A stretch of DNA of 64,000 nt, from the NCBI RefSeq assembly GCF_040730185.1, contig NZ_CP160402.1, forward strand, positions 2,542,001-2,606,000, in the 5' to 3' direction. Positions 17,388-28,099 of this stretch are shown here, one piece after another (position 1 is the stretch's first letter; every line of letters starts with the position of its first letter). This DNA is from Streptomyces sp. Je 1-332 (lineage in GTDB: Bacteria > Actinomycetota > Actinomycetes > Streptomycetales > Streptomycetaceae). The notes under the pieces were generated by a model. That model saw only the letters and a program-made list of their open reading frames with translations, made no database searches and was not told the origin of the DNA. The translations under genes and the position numbers were made by a program.

Positions 17388-17393
17388 AGACTA
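17388..17393 (-). promoter_or_regulatory. Candidate -10 (TAGTCT), leaderless ferric-reductase-like gene
   Basis: TAGTCT on the minus strand is six bases from GTG 17381; no Shine-Dalgarno sequence is present. Confidence 0.5.
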
Positions 17394-17441
17394 GGCGCGG
17401 AGCGGGGGCGGAAGTGGCTGGTCAGGGGGATACCGCTGATC

Positions 17442-17480
17442 CTTAAGGCGGGCTTGAGGATTGCCTCAACGGCGGTTAAG
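17442..17480. promoter_or_regulatory. Nested dyad upstream of the ferric-reductase-like gene
   Basis: An inner palindrome, TTGAGGattgCCTCAA (17454-17469), is enclosed by CTTAA (17442-17446) and TTAAG (17476-17480). It sits about 60-100 bp upstream of the minus-strand gene, a reasonable place for a regulator site. The cognate regulator is unknown. Confidence 0.45.
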
Positions 17481-17517
17481 CCGGTGCGGTTCCGGTCCGT
17501 GGGTGGGCGCGGGGTTG

Positions 17518-17692
17518 CTTCGCCCCCGGAGCGCCGCGAACCGTGCTCCGGGCGCTGCCGGCTGCGGATGCGTGCGGCTACGGTGCTGGTCCGTCTCCGG
17601 GTGCGGGGCCGCGCCGGTATGTCCGTCCTCGCTATCGTCCGGTGACCGCGGAGCTACTTCGCCCCCGGAGCGCCGCGAACCGTGCTCCGGGC
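17518..17692. repeat. Two identical 36-bp direct repeats, each a hairpin
   Basis: The same 36-bp sequence occurs at 17518-17553 and 17657-17692. Each contains CCCGGAGC and GCTCCGGG as 8-bp arms with a 12-nt loop. They lie in the gene-free block before the nitrite operon. Such repeated hairpins can be dispersed intergenic elements. Confidence 0.75.
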
Positions 17693-17735
17693 AGACATAC
17701 CGACACGTCCCCTCGCGAGCGCTGCCGACTGCAGC

Positions 17736-17908
17736 GAATCGGATGCAGGGCAATCGGGCGGGTGGGCGGGAAAGGCCTGTTCGGCAAGAGTCGGATGCAG
17801 GGCAATCGGGCGGGTGGGCGGGAGAGGCCTGTTCGGCAAGGATCGGACGCGGGGTGAACGGGCGGGTGGGTGGGAGAGGCCCGTTCGGCAAGAGTCGGAT
17901 GCGGGGGG
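17736..17908. repeat. 52-bp tandem repeat, three full copies plus a partial fourth
   Basis: Copies at 17736-17787, 17788-17839 and 17840-17891, with a 17-bp partial from 17892. Copies 1 and 2 differ at few positions and copy 3 is more diverged. The period is not a multiple of three and no ribosome-binding site precedes an open frame, so it is not coding. With the 36-bp repeats it fills most of the 648-bp gene-free stretch 17382-18029. Confidence 0.8.
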
Positions 17909-17968
17909 GGAGCCCAAGGCCCCCGGCCAGGACCCTCACAACCCGCCCCGGCCCCCGCTGAGCGCACC

Positions 17969-18006
17969 GTTCCCCCTGGGAAACAGACAAGATGCCGCCG
18001 GGTAAC
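17969..18006 (+). promoter_or_regulatory. GlnR-like box upstream of the nitrite reductase operon
   Basis: GTTCC-N6-GAAAC-N6-GATGC-N6-GTAAC has the 11-bp periodicity of the GlnR consensus (gTnAc-N6-GaAAc repeated). The first two half-sites match well; the third is poor. It ends 24 bp before the ATG of the operon's first gene. nirB is a known GlnR target in Streptomyces. Confidence 0.55.
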
Positions 18007-18029
18007 ACCACCCCCGCACGCTGCCGTAC

Positions 18030-19289
18030 ATGACCTCATCGACCCCGAGCCCCCCGCCCCCCGTGGTGGTCATCGGCGGCGGCCTCGCCGGCGTCCGTCT
18101 CGCCCAGCGCCTCGGGGGCGACGGCGAAGGCGCCTCCGGGGTCACCCTCATCGGGGAGGAGCCGCACGCACCGTACAACCGCGTGCTCCTCGCCGACGTC
18201 CTCTCCGGACGACTCGACCCCGAGGTCATCGCCCTGCCGCCCACCCCCGGCGAGTTCCTCCGCACCCGCGCCGTCCGCGTCGACCGCGCCGACCGGCTCG
18301 TGCACTGCGCGGACGGCAGCGTCGTCCCGTACGGCACCCTCGTCCTCGCGACCGGCTCGAACCCCGTGCTCCCGCCACTCCGCGGCCTCTTCGAACCCGG
18401 CGCCACCGAACTGCCGCGCGGCGTGCACGCCTTCCGGACCATGGACGACTGCCTGGCCCTGTCCGAGGCCGCGCGGCCAGGAACCCGCGTCATCGTCATC
18501 GGCGGCGGCCTCCTCGGCGTATCGGCCGCCCGCGCGCTGGCCGTGCGCGGCGCCCAGGTCGTCCTCACCCAGCAGGGCGACCGCCTCATGGAGCGCCAGC
18601 TCGACCCCGCCGCGAGCGCGCTCGTGCACCAGCACCTCACCGAACTCGGGGTCGAGGTGCACACCGAGTGCCGCGTACGGGGGGTGCGCCAGGCCGACGG
18701 GGCCATCCGCTCGGTGGAGCTCGCCGACGGCTACGTACTCGGCACCGACCTCACCGTCCTCGCCTGCGGCGTCCGCCCCCGCACGGGCCTCGCGCAGGCG
18801 GCGGGCCTCGACGTGCGCCGCGGCGTCGTCGTCGACGACGAACTGCGTACCTCCGACCCGCACATCCGCGCCATCGGCGACTGCGCCGAGCACTCCGGCG
18901 AGGCCCGCTGCCTCGCAGCACCCGCCCTTGAACAGGCCGACGCGCTGGCGGACAGCCTGCTCTCCCCGCGGGACGCGCGTCCGTACTCCGGCACCCGCGC
19001 CCTCACCCGCCTCACCCTGCACAACGGACGCCCCGGCTCCGCTCCCCTGGACCTGGCGGCCTTCGGCGACCCCGAGCACCGGCCCGACGACGACGTCGTC
19101 CAGCTCGCGGACGCCACCCGTGGCACGTACCGCAAGGTCATCGTGCGCGGCGACCGGCTCGTCGGCGGTGTGCTGCTCGGCGAGCTGACCGCCGTCGGCG
19201 CGCTCGCCCGCGCCTGGGAGGCCGACGACCAGCTGCCCGACGACGGCAGCCCCCTGCTCCACCTGCTCACCAACGACGGAGGCCTCTGA
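18030..19289 (+). CDS. FAD/NAD(P)-dependent reductase of the nitrite/nitrate assimilation operon
   Basis: Flavoprotein homologous to the N-terminal half of NirB and to the NasB electron-transfer subunits. It has VVVIGGGLAGVRLAQRL (FAD), YNRVLLADVLSG, TLVLATGSNPVLPP, VIVIGGGLLGVSAARAL (NAD(P)) and HIRAIGDCAEH (FAD). The C-terminus resembles the NirB linker (TYRKVIVRGDRLVGGVLLGE). No BFD or sirohaem domain is present. It is separated from nirB by one base, so the two are coupled. It probably supplies electrons to nitrate reductase (5265-7625) or to NirB. Confidence 0.87.
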   Translation: MTSSTPSPPPPVVVIGGGLAGVRLAQRLGGDGEGASGVTLIGEEPHAPYNRVLLADVLSGRLDPEVIALPPTPGEFLRTRAVRVDRADRLVHCADGSVVPYGTLVLATGSNPVLPPLRGLFEPGATELPRGVHAFRTMDDCLALSEAARPGTRVIVIGGGLLGVSAARALAVRGAQVVLTQQGDRLMERQLDPAASALVHQHLTELGVEVHTECRVRGVRQADGAIRSVELADGYVLGTDLTVLACGVRPRTGLAQAAGLDVRRGVVVDDELRTSDPHIRAIGDCAEHSGEARCLAAPALEQADALADSLLSPRDARPYSGTRALTRLTLHNGRPGSAPLDLAAFGDPEHRPDDDVVQLADATRGTYRKVIVRGDRLVGGVLLGELTAVGALARAWEADDQLPDDGSPLLHLLTNDGGL

Positions 19290-19290
19290 G

Positions 19291-21903
19291 ATGCCCACGG
19301 ACACCCCAAGACCCCGCCACGGCGCGCACGACAACACCCTCGTCCTTGTCGGGCACGGCATGGTCGGCCAGCGCTTCCTGGAGGCCATCGCCGCCCGCGG
19401 CCTCACCGACAACCACCGCGTGGTCGTCCTGTGTGAGGAGCCTCGGCCCGCCTACGACCGCGCCCAGCTCACCTCGTACTTCGCGGGCCGTACGCCCGAC
19501 GAACTCTCCCTGACCGACCCGGAGTTCATCGAGAAGCACGGCATCGAGCTGTACGTCGGCGACCCCGCCGAGAGTGTCGACCGCGTCGCGAAGACCGTCA
19601 CCGCGCGCTCGGGGCAGACCTTCGCCTACGACACCCTCGTCCTCGCGACCGGCTCCTTCCCCTTCGTGCCGCCGGTGCCGGGCAAGGACACCACGGGCTG
19701 CTTCGTCTACCGCACCATCGAGGACCTGCTCGCCATCGAGGAGTACGCGAAGACGTACGCCACGACCGGCGCAGTGGTGGGAGGCGGACTGCTCGGACTG
19801 GAGGCGGCCGGCGCGTTGCGCGGGCTCGGACTCGCCACGCACGTGGTCGAGTTCGCGCCGCGGCTGATGCCCGTACAGGTCGACGAGGGCGGTGGCGCCG
19901 CGCTCCTGCGCACCATCACCGGGATGGGCCTGACCGTGCACACGGGCGTCGGCACGCAGGAGATCGTCGGCACTGAGGGTGCCGTCAGCGGCATGAAGCT
20001 GTCGGACGGCAGCGAACTCGCCGCCGATCTGGTCGTGTTCTCCGCCGGTGTCCGGCCCCGCGACCAACTCGCACGCGACTGCGGCCTTTCCGTGGGCGAG
20101 CGCGGCGGCATCACCGTCGACGAGCAGTGCCGCACCAGCGACCCGGCCGTGTACGCGATCGGCGAATGTGCCCTGGCGTCGGACGGCCGGGTCTACGGTC
20201 TGGTCGCGCCGGGCTATGAAATGGCCGAGACCGTTGCCGCCGCGATCGCCACGGAGGAGTCGAGTTTCACCGGCGCCGATCTGTCCACCAAGCTGAAGCT
20301 CCTCGGTGTGGATGTCGCCTCCTTCGGTGACGCGCACGGCGCGACCCCGGACTGCCTGGACGTCGTCTACTCCGACTCGCGCTCGGGCACGTACAAGAAG
20401 CTGGTCATCGGCGCGGGCGGCGAGCTGCTCGGCGGTGTCCTGGTCGGTGACGCGGAGGCGTACGGCGTGCTGCGGCCGCTGACCGGGAGCGTGCCGCCGG
20501 TCTCGCCGGAGCAGCTGGTCCTTCCCGCGGGCGCGGGCGCACCGGTGGCGATCGGACCGTCCTCGCTGCCGGACTCGGCGGTCATCTGCTCCTGCCACAA
20601 CGTCACCAAGGGCGCGATCCGTGGCGCCGTCACCGAACACAGCTGCACCACCGTGCCCGAGGTCAAGAAGTGCACCAAGGCCGGTACGGGCTGCGGCAGT
20701 TGTGTGAAGGTGCTCGGCCAGCTGGTCAACGACGAGCTGGAGGCGTCGGGCGTCGAGGTCGACAAGGGTCTGTGCGGCTGCTTCGCCCAGACCCGCCAGG
20801 AGCTGTACGAGATCGTCCACACCCTGGGGATCACCTCCTACCGCCAACTCCTGGACTCCCACGGCCGCGAGTCCGCCCGTGGCACGGAGGGGTGCGAGAC
20901 CTGCAAGCCGACGGTCGGCTCGATCATCGCCTCGCTCGCCCCGACGATCGGCGCCGACGGCTACGTACTGGAAGGCGAGCAGGCGTCCCTCCAGGACACG
21001 AACGACCACTTCCTCGCCAACCTCCAGAAGAACGGCTCCTATTCGGTCGTGCCGCGCATCCCCGGCGGCGAGATCACCCCGGAGAAGCTGATCGTGATCG
21101 GCGAGGTGGCCAAGGACTTCGGTCTCTACACGAAGATCACCGGCGGCCAGCGCATCGACATGTTCGGCGCGCGGGTCGAGCAACTACCGTTGATCTGGAC
21201 GCGGTTGGTGGACGCCGGCTTCGAGTCGGGGCACGCGTACGGGAAGTCGCTGCGGACGGTGAAGTCGTGCGTCGGGCAGACCTGGTGCCGTTACGGCGTG
21301 CAGGACTCGGTCCGGATGGCGATCGACCTGGAGCTGCGCTACCGCGGCCTGCGCTCCCCGCACAAGCTGAAGTCGGCCGTCTCGGGATGCGCCCGGGAGT
21401 GCGCGGAGGCCCAGTCCAAGGACTTCGGCGTGATCGCCACGTCGAGCGGCTGGAACCTGTACGTGGGCGGCAACGGCGGCGCGACGCCGCGCCACGCCGA
21501 CCTGCTCGCGCAGGATCTGTCCGACGCCGAACTGGTGCGCCTCATCGACCGGTTCCTGATGTTCTACATCCGCACGGCGGACCGTCTGGAGCGCACATCG
21601 ACCTGGCTGGAGCGGATCGAGGGCGGCCTCGACCACGTACGGGACGTGGTCGTCCATGACTCGCTCGGCCTCTGCGACGAGTTGGAGGCCCTGATGGCCG
21701 ACCATGTCGCGCACTACCGCGACGAGTGGTCCGAGACCATCAACGATCCCGAGCGCCTTGCGAGGTTCGTGTCCTTCGTGAACGCGCCGGACGTCCCGGA
21801 TCCGACCGTGAGCTTCGTCCCCGAACGGGACCAGATCAAGCCCGACCTGCCGCTGCTGTCCATCGGCTCCCGCCCTCGCGACCTGGAAGGTGCCGCATCC
21901 TGA
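19291..21903 (+). CDS. nirB: Assimilatory nitrite reductase large subunit NirB
   Basis: Reduces nitrite to ammonium with NAD(P)H in the cytoplasm. 870 residues. Domains in order: FAD and NAD(P) Rossmann folds (GGGLLGLEAAGAL, YAIGECAL); a [2Fe-2S] BFD-like domain starting at C433 (CSCHNVTKGA, later GCGSC); a second BFD-like segment (CGCFAQTRQELYE, CETCKP); and the sirohaem/[4Fe-4S] reductase domain. The latter has paired cysteines C660/C666 (SCVGQTWC) and C700/C704 (GCARECAEA). All cluster ligands are present. Its stop overlaps the nirD start (TGATG). Confidence 0.97.
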   Translation: MPTDTPRPRHGAHDNTLVLVGHGMVGQRFLEAIAARGLTDNHRVVVLCEEPRPAYDRAQLTSYFAGRTPDELSLTDPEFIEKHGIELYVGDPAESVDRVAKTVTARSGQTFAYDTLVLATGSFPFVPPVPGKDTTGCFVYRTIEDLLAIEEYAKTYATTGAVVGGGLLGLEAAGALRGLGLATHVVEFAPRLMPVQVDEGGGAALLRTITGMGLTVHTGVGTQEIVGTEGAVSGMKLSDGSELAADLVVFSAGVRPRDQLARDCGLSVGERGGITVDEQCRTSDPAVYAIGECALASDGRVYGLVAPGYEMAETVAAAIATEESSFTGADLSTKLKLLGVDVASFGDAHGATPDCLDVVYSDSRSGTYKKLVIGAGGELLGGVLVGDAEAYGVLRPLTGSVPPVSPEQLVLPAGAGAPVAIGPSSLPDSAVICSCHNVTKGAIRGAVTEHSCTTVPEVKKCTKAGTGCGSCVKVLGQLVNDELEASGVEVDKGLCGCFAQTRQELYEIVHTLGITSYRQLLDSHGRESARGTEGCETCKPTVGSIIASLAPTIGADGYVLEGEQASLQDTNDHFLANLQKNGSYSVVPRIPGGEITPEKLIVIGEVAKDFGLYTKITGGQRIDMFGARVEQLPLIWTRLVDAGFESGHAYGKSLRTVKSCVGQTWCRYGVQDSVRMAIDLELRYRGLRSPHKLKSAVSGCARECAEAQSKDFGVIATSSGWNLYVGGNGGATPRHADLLAQDLSDAELVRLIDRFLMFYIRTADRLERTSTWLERIEGGLDHVRDVVVHDSLGLCDELEALMADHVAHYRDEWSETINDPERLARFVSFVNAPDVPDPTVSFVPERDQIKPDLPLLSIGSRPRDLEGAAS

Positions 21904-22271
21904 TGACCATTGCGCCGAGCACTTCAATGAGCGTTCAACTCCGCCTGGAAGATGACTGGTTCGAGGTCTGCGACCGCGCACACCTCCAGCCGGGACGCGG
22001 CATCGCCGCGCTGCTCCCCGACGGCCGCCAGGCCGCACTCTTCATCGACCGCGCGGGCCGCGCGTACGCGATCGACAACCGCGACCCGTTCACCGGCGCC
22101 GCGGTGCTCTCGCGCGGTCTGCTCGGCGCGGCGGCGGGCAGGCCGTTCGTCGCGTCGCCGCTGCTGAAGCAGCGGTTCGACCTGGAGACGGGCCGGTGCC
22201 TGGACGACGACTCGGTGACGGTCCAGACGCACCGGGTCAGGCTGGCCCAGCAGCCAACCGCGATTACTTGA
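21903..22271 (+). CDS. nirD: Nitrite reductase small subunit NirD
   Basis: Rieske-fold small subunit of the assimilatory nitrite reductase, 122 residues. LEDDWFEVCDRAHLQPGRGIA, ALFIDRAGRAYAIDNRDPFTGA and FVASPLLKQRFDLETGRCLDD are typical of NirD. The Rieske Cys/His ligand pairs are missing, as in other NirD proteins, so it is structural rather than redox-active. ATG 21903 overlaps the nirB stop. The N-terminal 9 residues are loosely conserved and an internal ATG at 21930 is an alternative. Confidence 0.92.
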   Translation: MTIAPSTSMSVQLRLEDDWFEVCDRAHLQPGRGIAALLPDGRQAALFIDRAGRAYAIDNRDPFTGAAVLSRGLLGAAAGRPFVASPLLKQRFDLETGRCLDDDSVTVQTHRVRLAQQPTAIT

Positions 22272-22281
22272 CCGAGCGTTC
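22271..22281. promoter_or_regulatory. Candidate TetR operator half (ACCGAGCGTTC)
   Basis: This 11-mer differs at one base from ACCGATCGTTC in front of the SDR gene at 22939. It lies just upstream of the -10 of the TetR gene, consistent with autoregulation. Confidence 0.5.
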
Positions 22282-22291
22282 CAGATAACTC

Positions 22292-22297
22292 TAGTCT
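22292..22297 (+). promoter_or_regulatory. Candidate -10 (TAGTCT) of the TetR gene
   Basis: TAGTCT ends seven bases before GTG 22305. The following CTCCTCCTC is pyrimidine-rich, so no ribosome-binding site exists and a leaderless mRNA is likely. Confidence 0.5.
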
Positions 22298-22304
22298 CCT
22301 CCTC

Positions 22305-22889
22305 GTGGCCAGGACCAAGGAATTCGATCCGGACGCCGCGCTCCAGTCGGCCCTAGAGCTGTTCTGGCGGCGCGGCTACGAGGCGACGTCGATGGCCGAC
22401 CTCGTTCAGGAGCTCGGCATCGGACGCGCCAGCCTCTACGCGACCTTCGGCAACAAGCACGACCTGTACCTGAAGGCACTGGAGCGGTACGCCGGCGCCC
22501 AGAACCCGCGGCTGCTCGCGGAGCTCTCGCAGCCGGGCCCCGCGCTGCCCGCCGTCCGCTCGGTGGTCCGCCGCTTCGGGGCCGAGGCGGCTTCCGAGGC
22601 GGGGCGTTTGAGCGGCTGTTTCATCACCAACACGGCGGCCGAGCTCGGCCCGCACGACGACGCGGCGGCCCGCTGCGTCGAGCGCAGCTGGGAGCACCTG
22701 GAGACGCTGCTGCACTCCGCGCTCGTCCGCGCCCAGGCGCAGGGCGAACTCTCCGAGGACCGCGACCCGCTCGCCCTCGCGCGCATGCTGCTGACCCTGA
22801 TGCAAGGGGTGCGCGTGGTCGGCAAGGCATCGAGGGACCCGGCGCGGGTGCGGGACGCGACGGAACAGGCGCTGAGCCTGCTCGGCTGA
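22305..22889 (+). CDS. TetR/AcrR-family transcriptional regulator
   Basis: 194 residues. The N-terminal HTH is typical: ALELFWRRGYEATSMADLVQELGIGRASLYATFGNKHDLYLKAL, with LYATFGNK as the recognition-helix end. A C-terminal ligand domain of the YxaF/LmrA-like type follows (GCFITNTAAELGPHDD). It lies 74 bp upstream of an SDR gene on the same strand, and both promoters carry a near-identical ACCGANCGTTC motif. It therefore probably represses itself and the dehydrogenase until a substrate-like ligand binds. Confidence 0.9.
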   Translation: MARTKEFDPDAALQSALELFWRRGYEATSMADLVQELGIGRASLYATFGNKHDLYLKALERYAGAQNPRLLAELSQPGPALPAVRSVVRRFGAEAASEAGRLSGCFITNTAAELGPHDDAAARCVERSWEHLETLLHSALVRAQAQGELSEDRDPLALARMLLTLMQGVRVVGKASRDPARVRDATEQALSLLG

Positions 22890-22938
22890 GCGCCGTTTCC
22901 CCGAGCCCCCTGACCCCTTTTTCATGTCCTGATACCGA

Positions 22939-22949
22939 ACCGATCGTTC
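22939..22949. promoter_or_regulatory. Second candidate TetR operator (ACCGATCGTTC)
   Basis: This motif is shared with the TetR promoter at 22271 (10 of 11 bases). It is embedded in GAACCGATCGTTC, an imperfect palindrome 14 bp upstream of the SDR start, well placed for repression. Confidence 0.55.
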
Positions 22950-22966
22950 AAGAAAAGAGTTTCGTG

Positions 22967-23743
22967 ATGTCTTCAGCACCGCGTACCCGCTTCGCAGGAC
23001 GCACCGCCCTCGTCACCGGCGGCGGCTCCGGCCTCGGCCGTGCCATGGCGCTCGCGTTCGCCGCCGAGGGCGCGAACGTGGTCGTCGCCGGGCGCACCGA
23101 AGGCGCCCTCAAGGAGACGGTGGGCCTCATAGCGGACGCGGGCGGCACGGCAGTCGCGATCCCGGCCGACGTCTCGCGCTCCGCCGACCTCTCGGCGCTC
23201 GTCGAGGCCACCGTCGAGCGGTTCGGCTCCCTGGACGTGGCCGTCAACAACGCGGGCGTCCTGCGCGCCGGGCAGCCGGTCGCGGAGCTGCCCGAGGAGG
23301 ACTGGCGGACGATGCTCGACATCAACGTCACCGGCGTACTGCTCGCCCTCCAGGCCGAGGTGAGGCAGATGCGCACGCAGCCCGGCGGCGGGACCATCGT
23401 GAACGTCTCCTCCAACCTCGGCCCCCACACCAGCCTCCCGGGCACCATCGGCTACGGCGCCACCAAGGCGGCCGTCTCCGCGCTGACCAGGGGCGCCGCC
23501 ATCGAGAACATCAAGGACGGGGTACGGATCAACGCGGTGAGCCCCGGTTCCGCCGACACCACCATGTCGCTGCGCCAGGGCGAGAGCCCGGCCGAGCGCA
23601 CGGAGCGCATGAAGAACGCGACTCCCCTCGGCCGCGTGTCGACGACGGAGGAGGTCGCCGCCGCCGTCCTCTACCTCGCCTCTGACGAGTCGGCGCCGGT
23701 GGTGGGTGCCGACCTGGTGATCGACGGGGGCGCCGCGGCCTGA
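22967..23743 (+). CDS. Short-chain dehydrogenase/reductase (SDR)
   Basis: Classical SDR of 258 residues. TGGGSGLGRAMA is the cofactor loop; NNAGVL, the catalytic Ser in VNVSSN and YGATK (Tyr-x3-Lys) are all present. NVVVAGRTEG after beta-2 suggests NADP preference. The C-terminal GADLVIDGGAAA matches the family ending. The substrate is unknown. ATG 22967 is used (GTG 22964 is adjacent). It appears to be the target of the upstream TetR regulator. Confidence 0.92.
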   Translation: MSSAPRTRFAGRTALVTGGGSGLGRAMALAFAAEGANVVVAGRTEGALKETVGLIADAGGTAVAIPADVSRSADLSALVEATVERFGSLDVAVNNAGVLRAGQPVAELPEEDWRTMLDINVTGVLLALQAEVRQMRTQPGGGTIVNVSSNLGPHTSLPGTIGYGATKAAVSALTRGAAIENIKDGVRINAVSPGSADTTMSLRQGESPAERTERMKNATPLGRVSTTEEVAAAVLYLASDESAPVVGADLVIDGGAAA

Positions 23744-23821
23744 GCCCCCGCCCTGCACGCCCCGCGCCCCCGCGTTTCCGCGCTTCCGCGCTTCCGCCTT
23801 GCGGCAGGACGCGGGCGGTCC

Positions 23822-23827
23822 TAGCGT
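23822..23827 (+). promoter_or_regulatory. Candidate -10 (TAGCGT), leaderless DUF4287 gene
   Basis: TAGCGT sits six bases before ATG 23834 with no ribosome-binding site. Confidence 0.5.
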
Positions 23828-23833
23828 CGCGCC

Positions 23834-24451
23834 ATGAGCGGACGTGCGGGAACTAGCGGCAGCGGGGGCGGCACGGGCAGCGCGGGCAGGAGAATCACCG
23901 ACAAGCTGTCGTCCGACGCGCTGCGCGAGGCGACCGGCAAGGACTGGCCGCAGTGGTTCGCGGTGCTCGACGCCTGGGGCGCCACCTCCCGCAACCACAC
24001 GGAGATCGCCCGGCACGTCCGCGAGGAACATGGCGTCGACGGCTGGTACGCCCAGTCCGTGGCCGTCGGCTACGAACAGGAGCGCGGCCTGCGTCAGGTC
24101 GGCCAGAGCAGCACGGGCCAGTGGCGGACGAGCGGCAGCAAGACGATCGACGCGTCGGCGGCGCGGGTCATCGAGGCCTTCGCGGACGACGCCGTACGCC
24201 GCCGCTGGCTCCCCGACGCCGAGATCTCGCTGCGCACGCACCGCCCCGGCAAGTCGGTGACCGCCGACTTCAAGGACGCGGGCGGCGGGGGCGGCCGTAT
24301 CTCCGTGACCGTCACGGTCAAGGCCCCGGAGAAGACGGTGGTGGGCGTCGGGCACGAGAAGCTGCGGGACGCGGCGGAGGTGGCGGCGTACAAGGTGTAC
24401 TGGCGCGAGCACCTCACCGGCCTCAAGTCCCTCCTGGAGGAGGAGGGCTGA
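23834..24451 (+). CDS. DUF4287 domain protein with SRPBCC-like C-terminus
   Basis: 205 residues. After a Gly/Ser-rich start, residues ~25-80 match DUF4287 (ATGKDWPQWFAVLDAWGA, HTEIARHVREEHGVDGWYAQ, VAVGYEQERGLRQ). The C-terminal half resembles an AHSA1/START-type domain (SAARVIEAFADDAVRRRWLPD, ISVTVTVKAPEKTVVGVGHEKL). Function is unknown; such proteins are widespread in actinomycetes. The next gene starts 3 bp after its stop, so they form an operon. Confidence 0.85.
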   Translation: MSGRAGTSGSGGGTGSAGRRITDKLSSDALREATGKDWPQWFAVLDAWGATSRNHTEIARHVREEHGVDGWYAQSVAVGYEQERGLRQVGQSSTGQWRTSGSKTIDASAARVIEAFADDAVRRRWLPDAEISLRTHRPGKSVTADFKDAGGGGGRISVTVTVKAPEKTVVGVGHEKLRDAAEVAAYKVYWREHLTGLKSLLEEEG

Positions 24452-24454
24452 GCG

Positions 24455-25072
24455 ATGACACTGCGTTCCGACGTGGCCGGGTTGCTGGCGGAGGCCGATA
24501 TCCGCGACGTGGACGTCGACGAAGCCGTCGCGGACGACCACGCCCGAACGTCCGCGTACCTCCGCGTCGTCTCGGTGACCGCTGCCTCCCAGAGCCGCGA
24601 CCGGGACCGCGCGATCGTGGCCACGATCCTGCGCGACCCCGACGAGATGGGGGCCAAGACGGCGGTGGTCGCCCTCGTGGACAGGATCGCGAGGAAGATG
24701 ACCGTTCCTGCCGAGTTCCGGCAGTGGTCATCCGGACTACTGCCGGAGACCGAACACCTCAAGGCGTACGGCGATTTCATCCGCCGCCGCATCCACGACT
24801 GGCTGTTCTGCCTCTCCGTCGAGGAGGACGGCCACGTGCCGACACCGGCCGAGTTGGCCGAGGTCACGGACTGGATGCAGCGCCACCTCGCCGAGTGGTC
24901 GATATCGCCGGCGGCACTCGCCGTGGTCGCCGAGTCGGCCCGCACCAGGAAGACGCGGAACATCGCGAGGAACCGGTCCAGGAGCCGCGAGCTGAGAACG
25001 ACCGAAGGGGCAGCTCCCCCGCACAGGGAACTGCCCCTTCGTGGTGAACCGGGACCGACGCCGCATCGGTGA
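24455..25072 (+). CDS. Conserved hypothetical protein, mainly helical
   Basis: 205 residues with no recognised domain. The first ~165 residues look like a helical folded protein (YLRVVSVTAASQSRDRDRAIVATIL, HLAEWSISPAALAVVAESART). The last ~40 are basic and Pro-rich. A strong hairpin (25003-25041) is encoded inside this tail, so the natural stop may once have been earlier. GGAGGAGGG precedes ATG 24455. It is probably cotranscribed with the DUF4287 gene. Confidence 0.7.
   Translation: MTLRSDVAGLLAEADIRDVDVDEAVADDHARTSAYLRVVSVTAASQSRDRDRAIVATILRDPDEMGAKTAVVALVDRIARKMTVPAEFRQWSSGLLPETEHLKAYGDFIRRRIHDWLFCLSVEEDGHVPTPAELAEVTDWMQRHLAEWSISPAALAVVAESARTRKTRNIARNRSRSRELRTTEGAAPPHRELPLRGEPGPTPHR
25003..25041. 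terminator. Hairpin inside the 3' end of the hypothetical gene, facing ppdK
   Basis: CGAAGGGGCAG (25003-25013) pairs with CTGCCCCTTCG (25031-25041): 11-bp stem, 17-nt loop. It lies between convergent genes and could terminate both, yet sits before the stop codon at 25070. Confidence 0.6.
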
Positions 25073-25131
25073 GGGTCGGGGACACGGCGTCGGCCCCGGA
25101 GTTCTACCGGTGGCCCGTCAGGCCTTCAGGC

Positions 25132-27897
<2,766 letters not shown>

Positions 27898-28032
27898 GGG
27901 TCTCGACTCCTCGAGGACTCGGTGGCTGCCCTGACGGCGAGGAACATACCCAGATCGAAGGCGCATGGGTACGTCCACTTGTGCGTCATGCGGCCGTAAC
28001 CACCCGTCCGCCAGTAGATCGAAAGTGACTCA

Positions 28033-28063
28033 GCGGTAGCTGGATGGACGATCATTCGTTCAA
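28033..28063 (-). promoter_or_regulatory. Tentative ppdK promoter with embedded GATCATTC motif
   Basis: On the minus strand TTGAAC (28058-28063) and TACCGC (28033-28038) are 19 bp apart, like a -35/-10 pair. One copy of the GAATGATC motif occupies the spacer, so a factor binding there would affect polymerase. Confidence 0.35.
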
Positions 28064-28099
28064 CTCTTGAAGACGTGACGCCCGTAGACCCGGCATTTT

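Noticed and set aside
17736..17908. 52-bp repeats considered as a CRISPR array
   Set aside because: Copies are directly adjacent without unique spacers, and no cas genes are nearby.
17461..17961. Open frames through the repeat block before the nitrite operon
   Set aside because: The 52-bp period breaks any frame into Arg/Gly-rich low-complexity sequence; codon usage is not that of genes.
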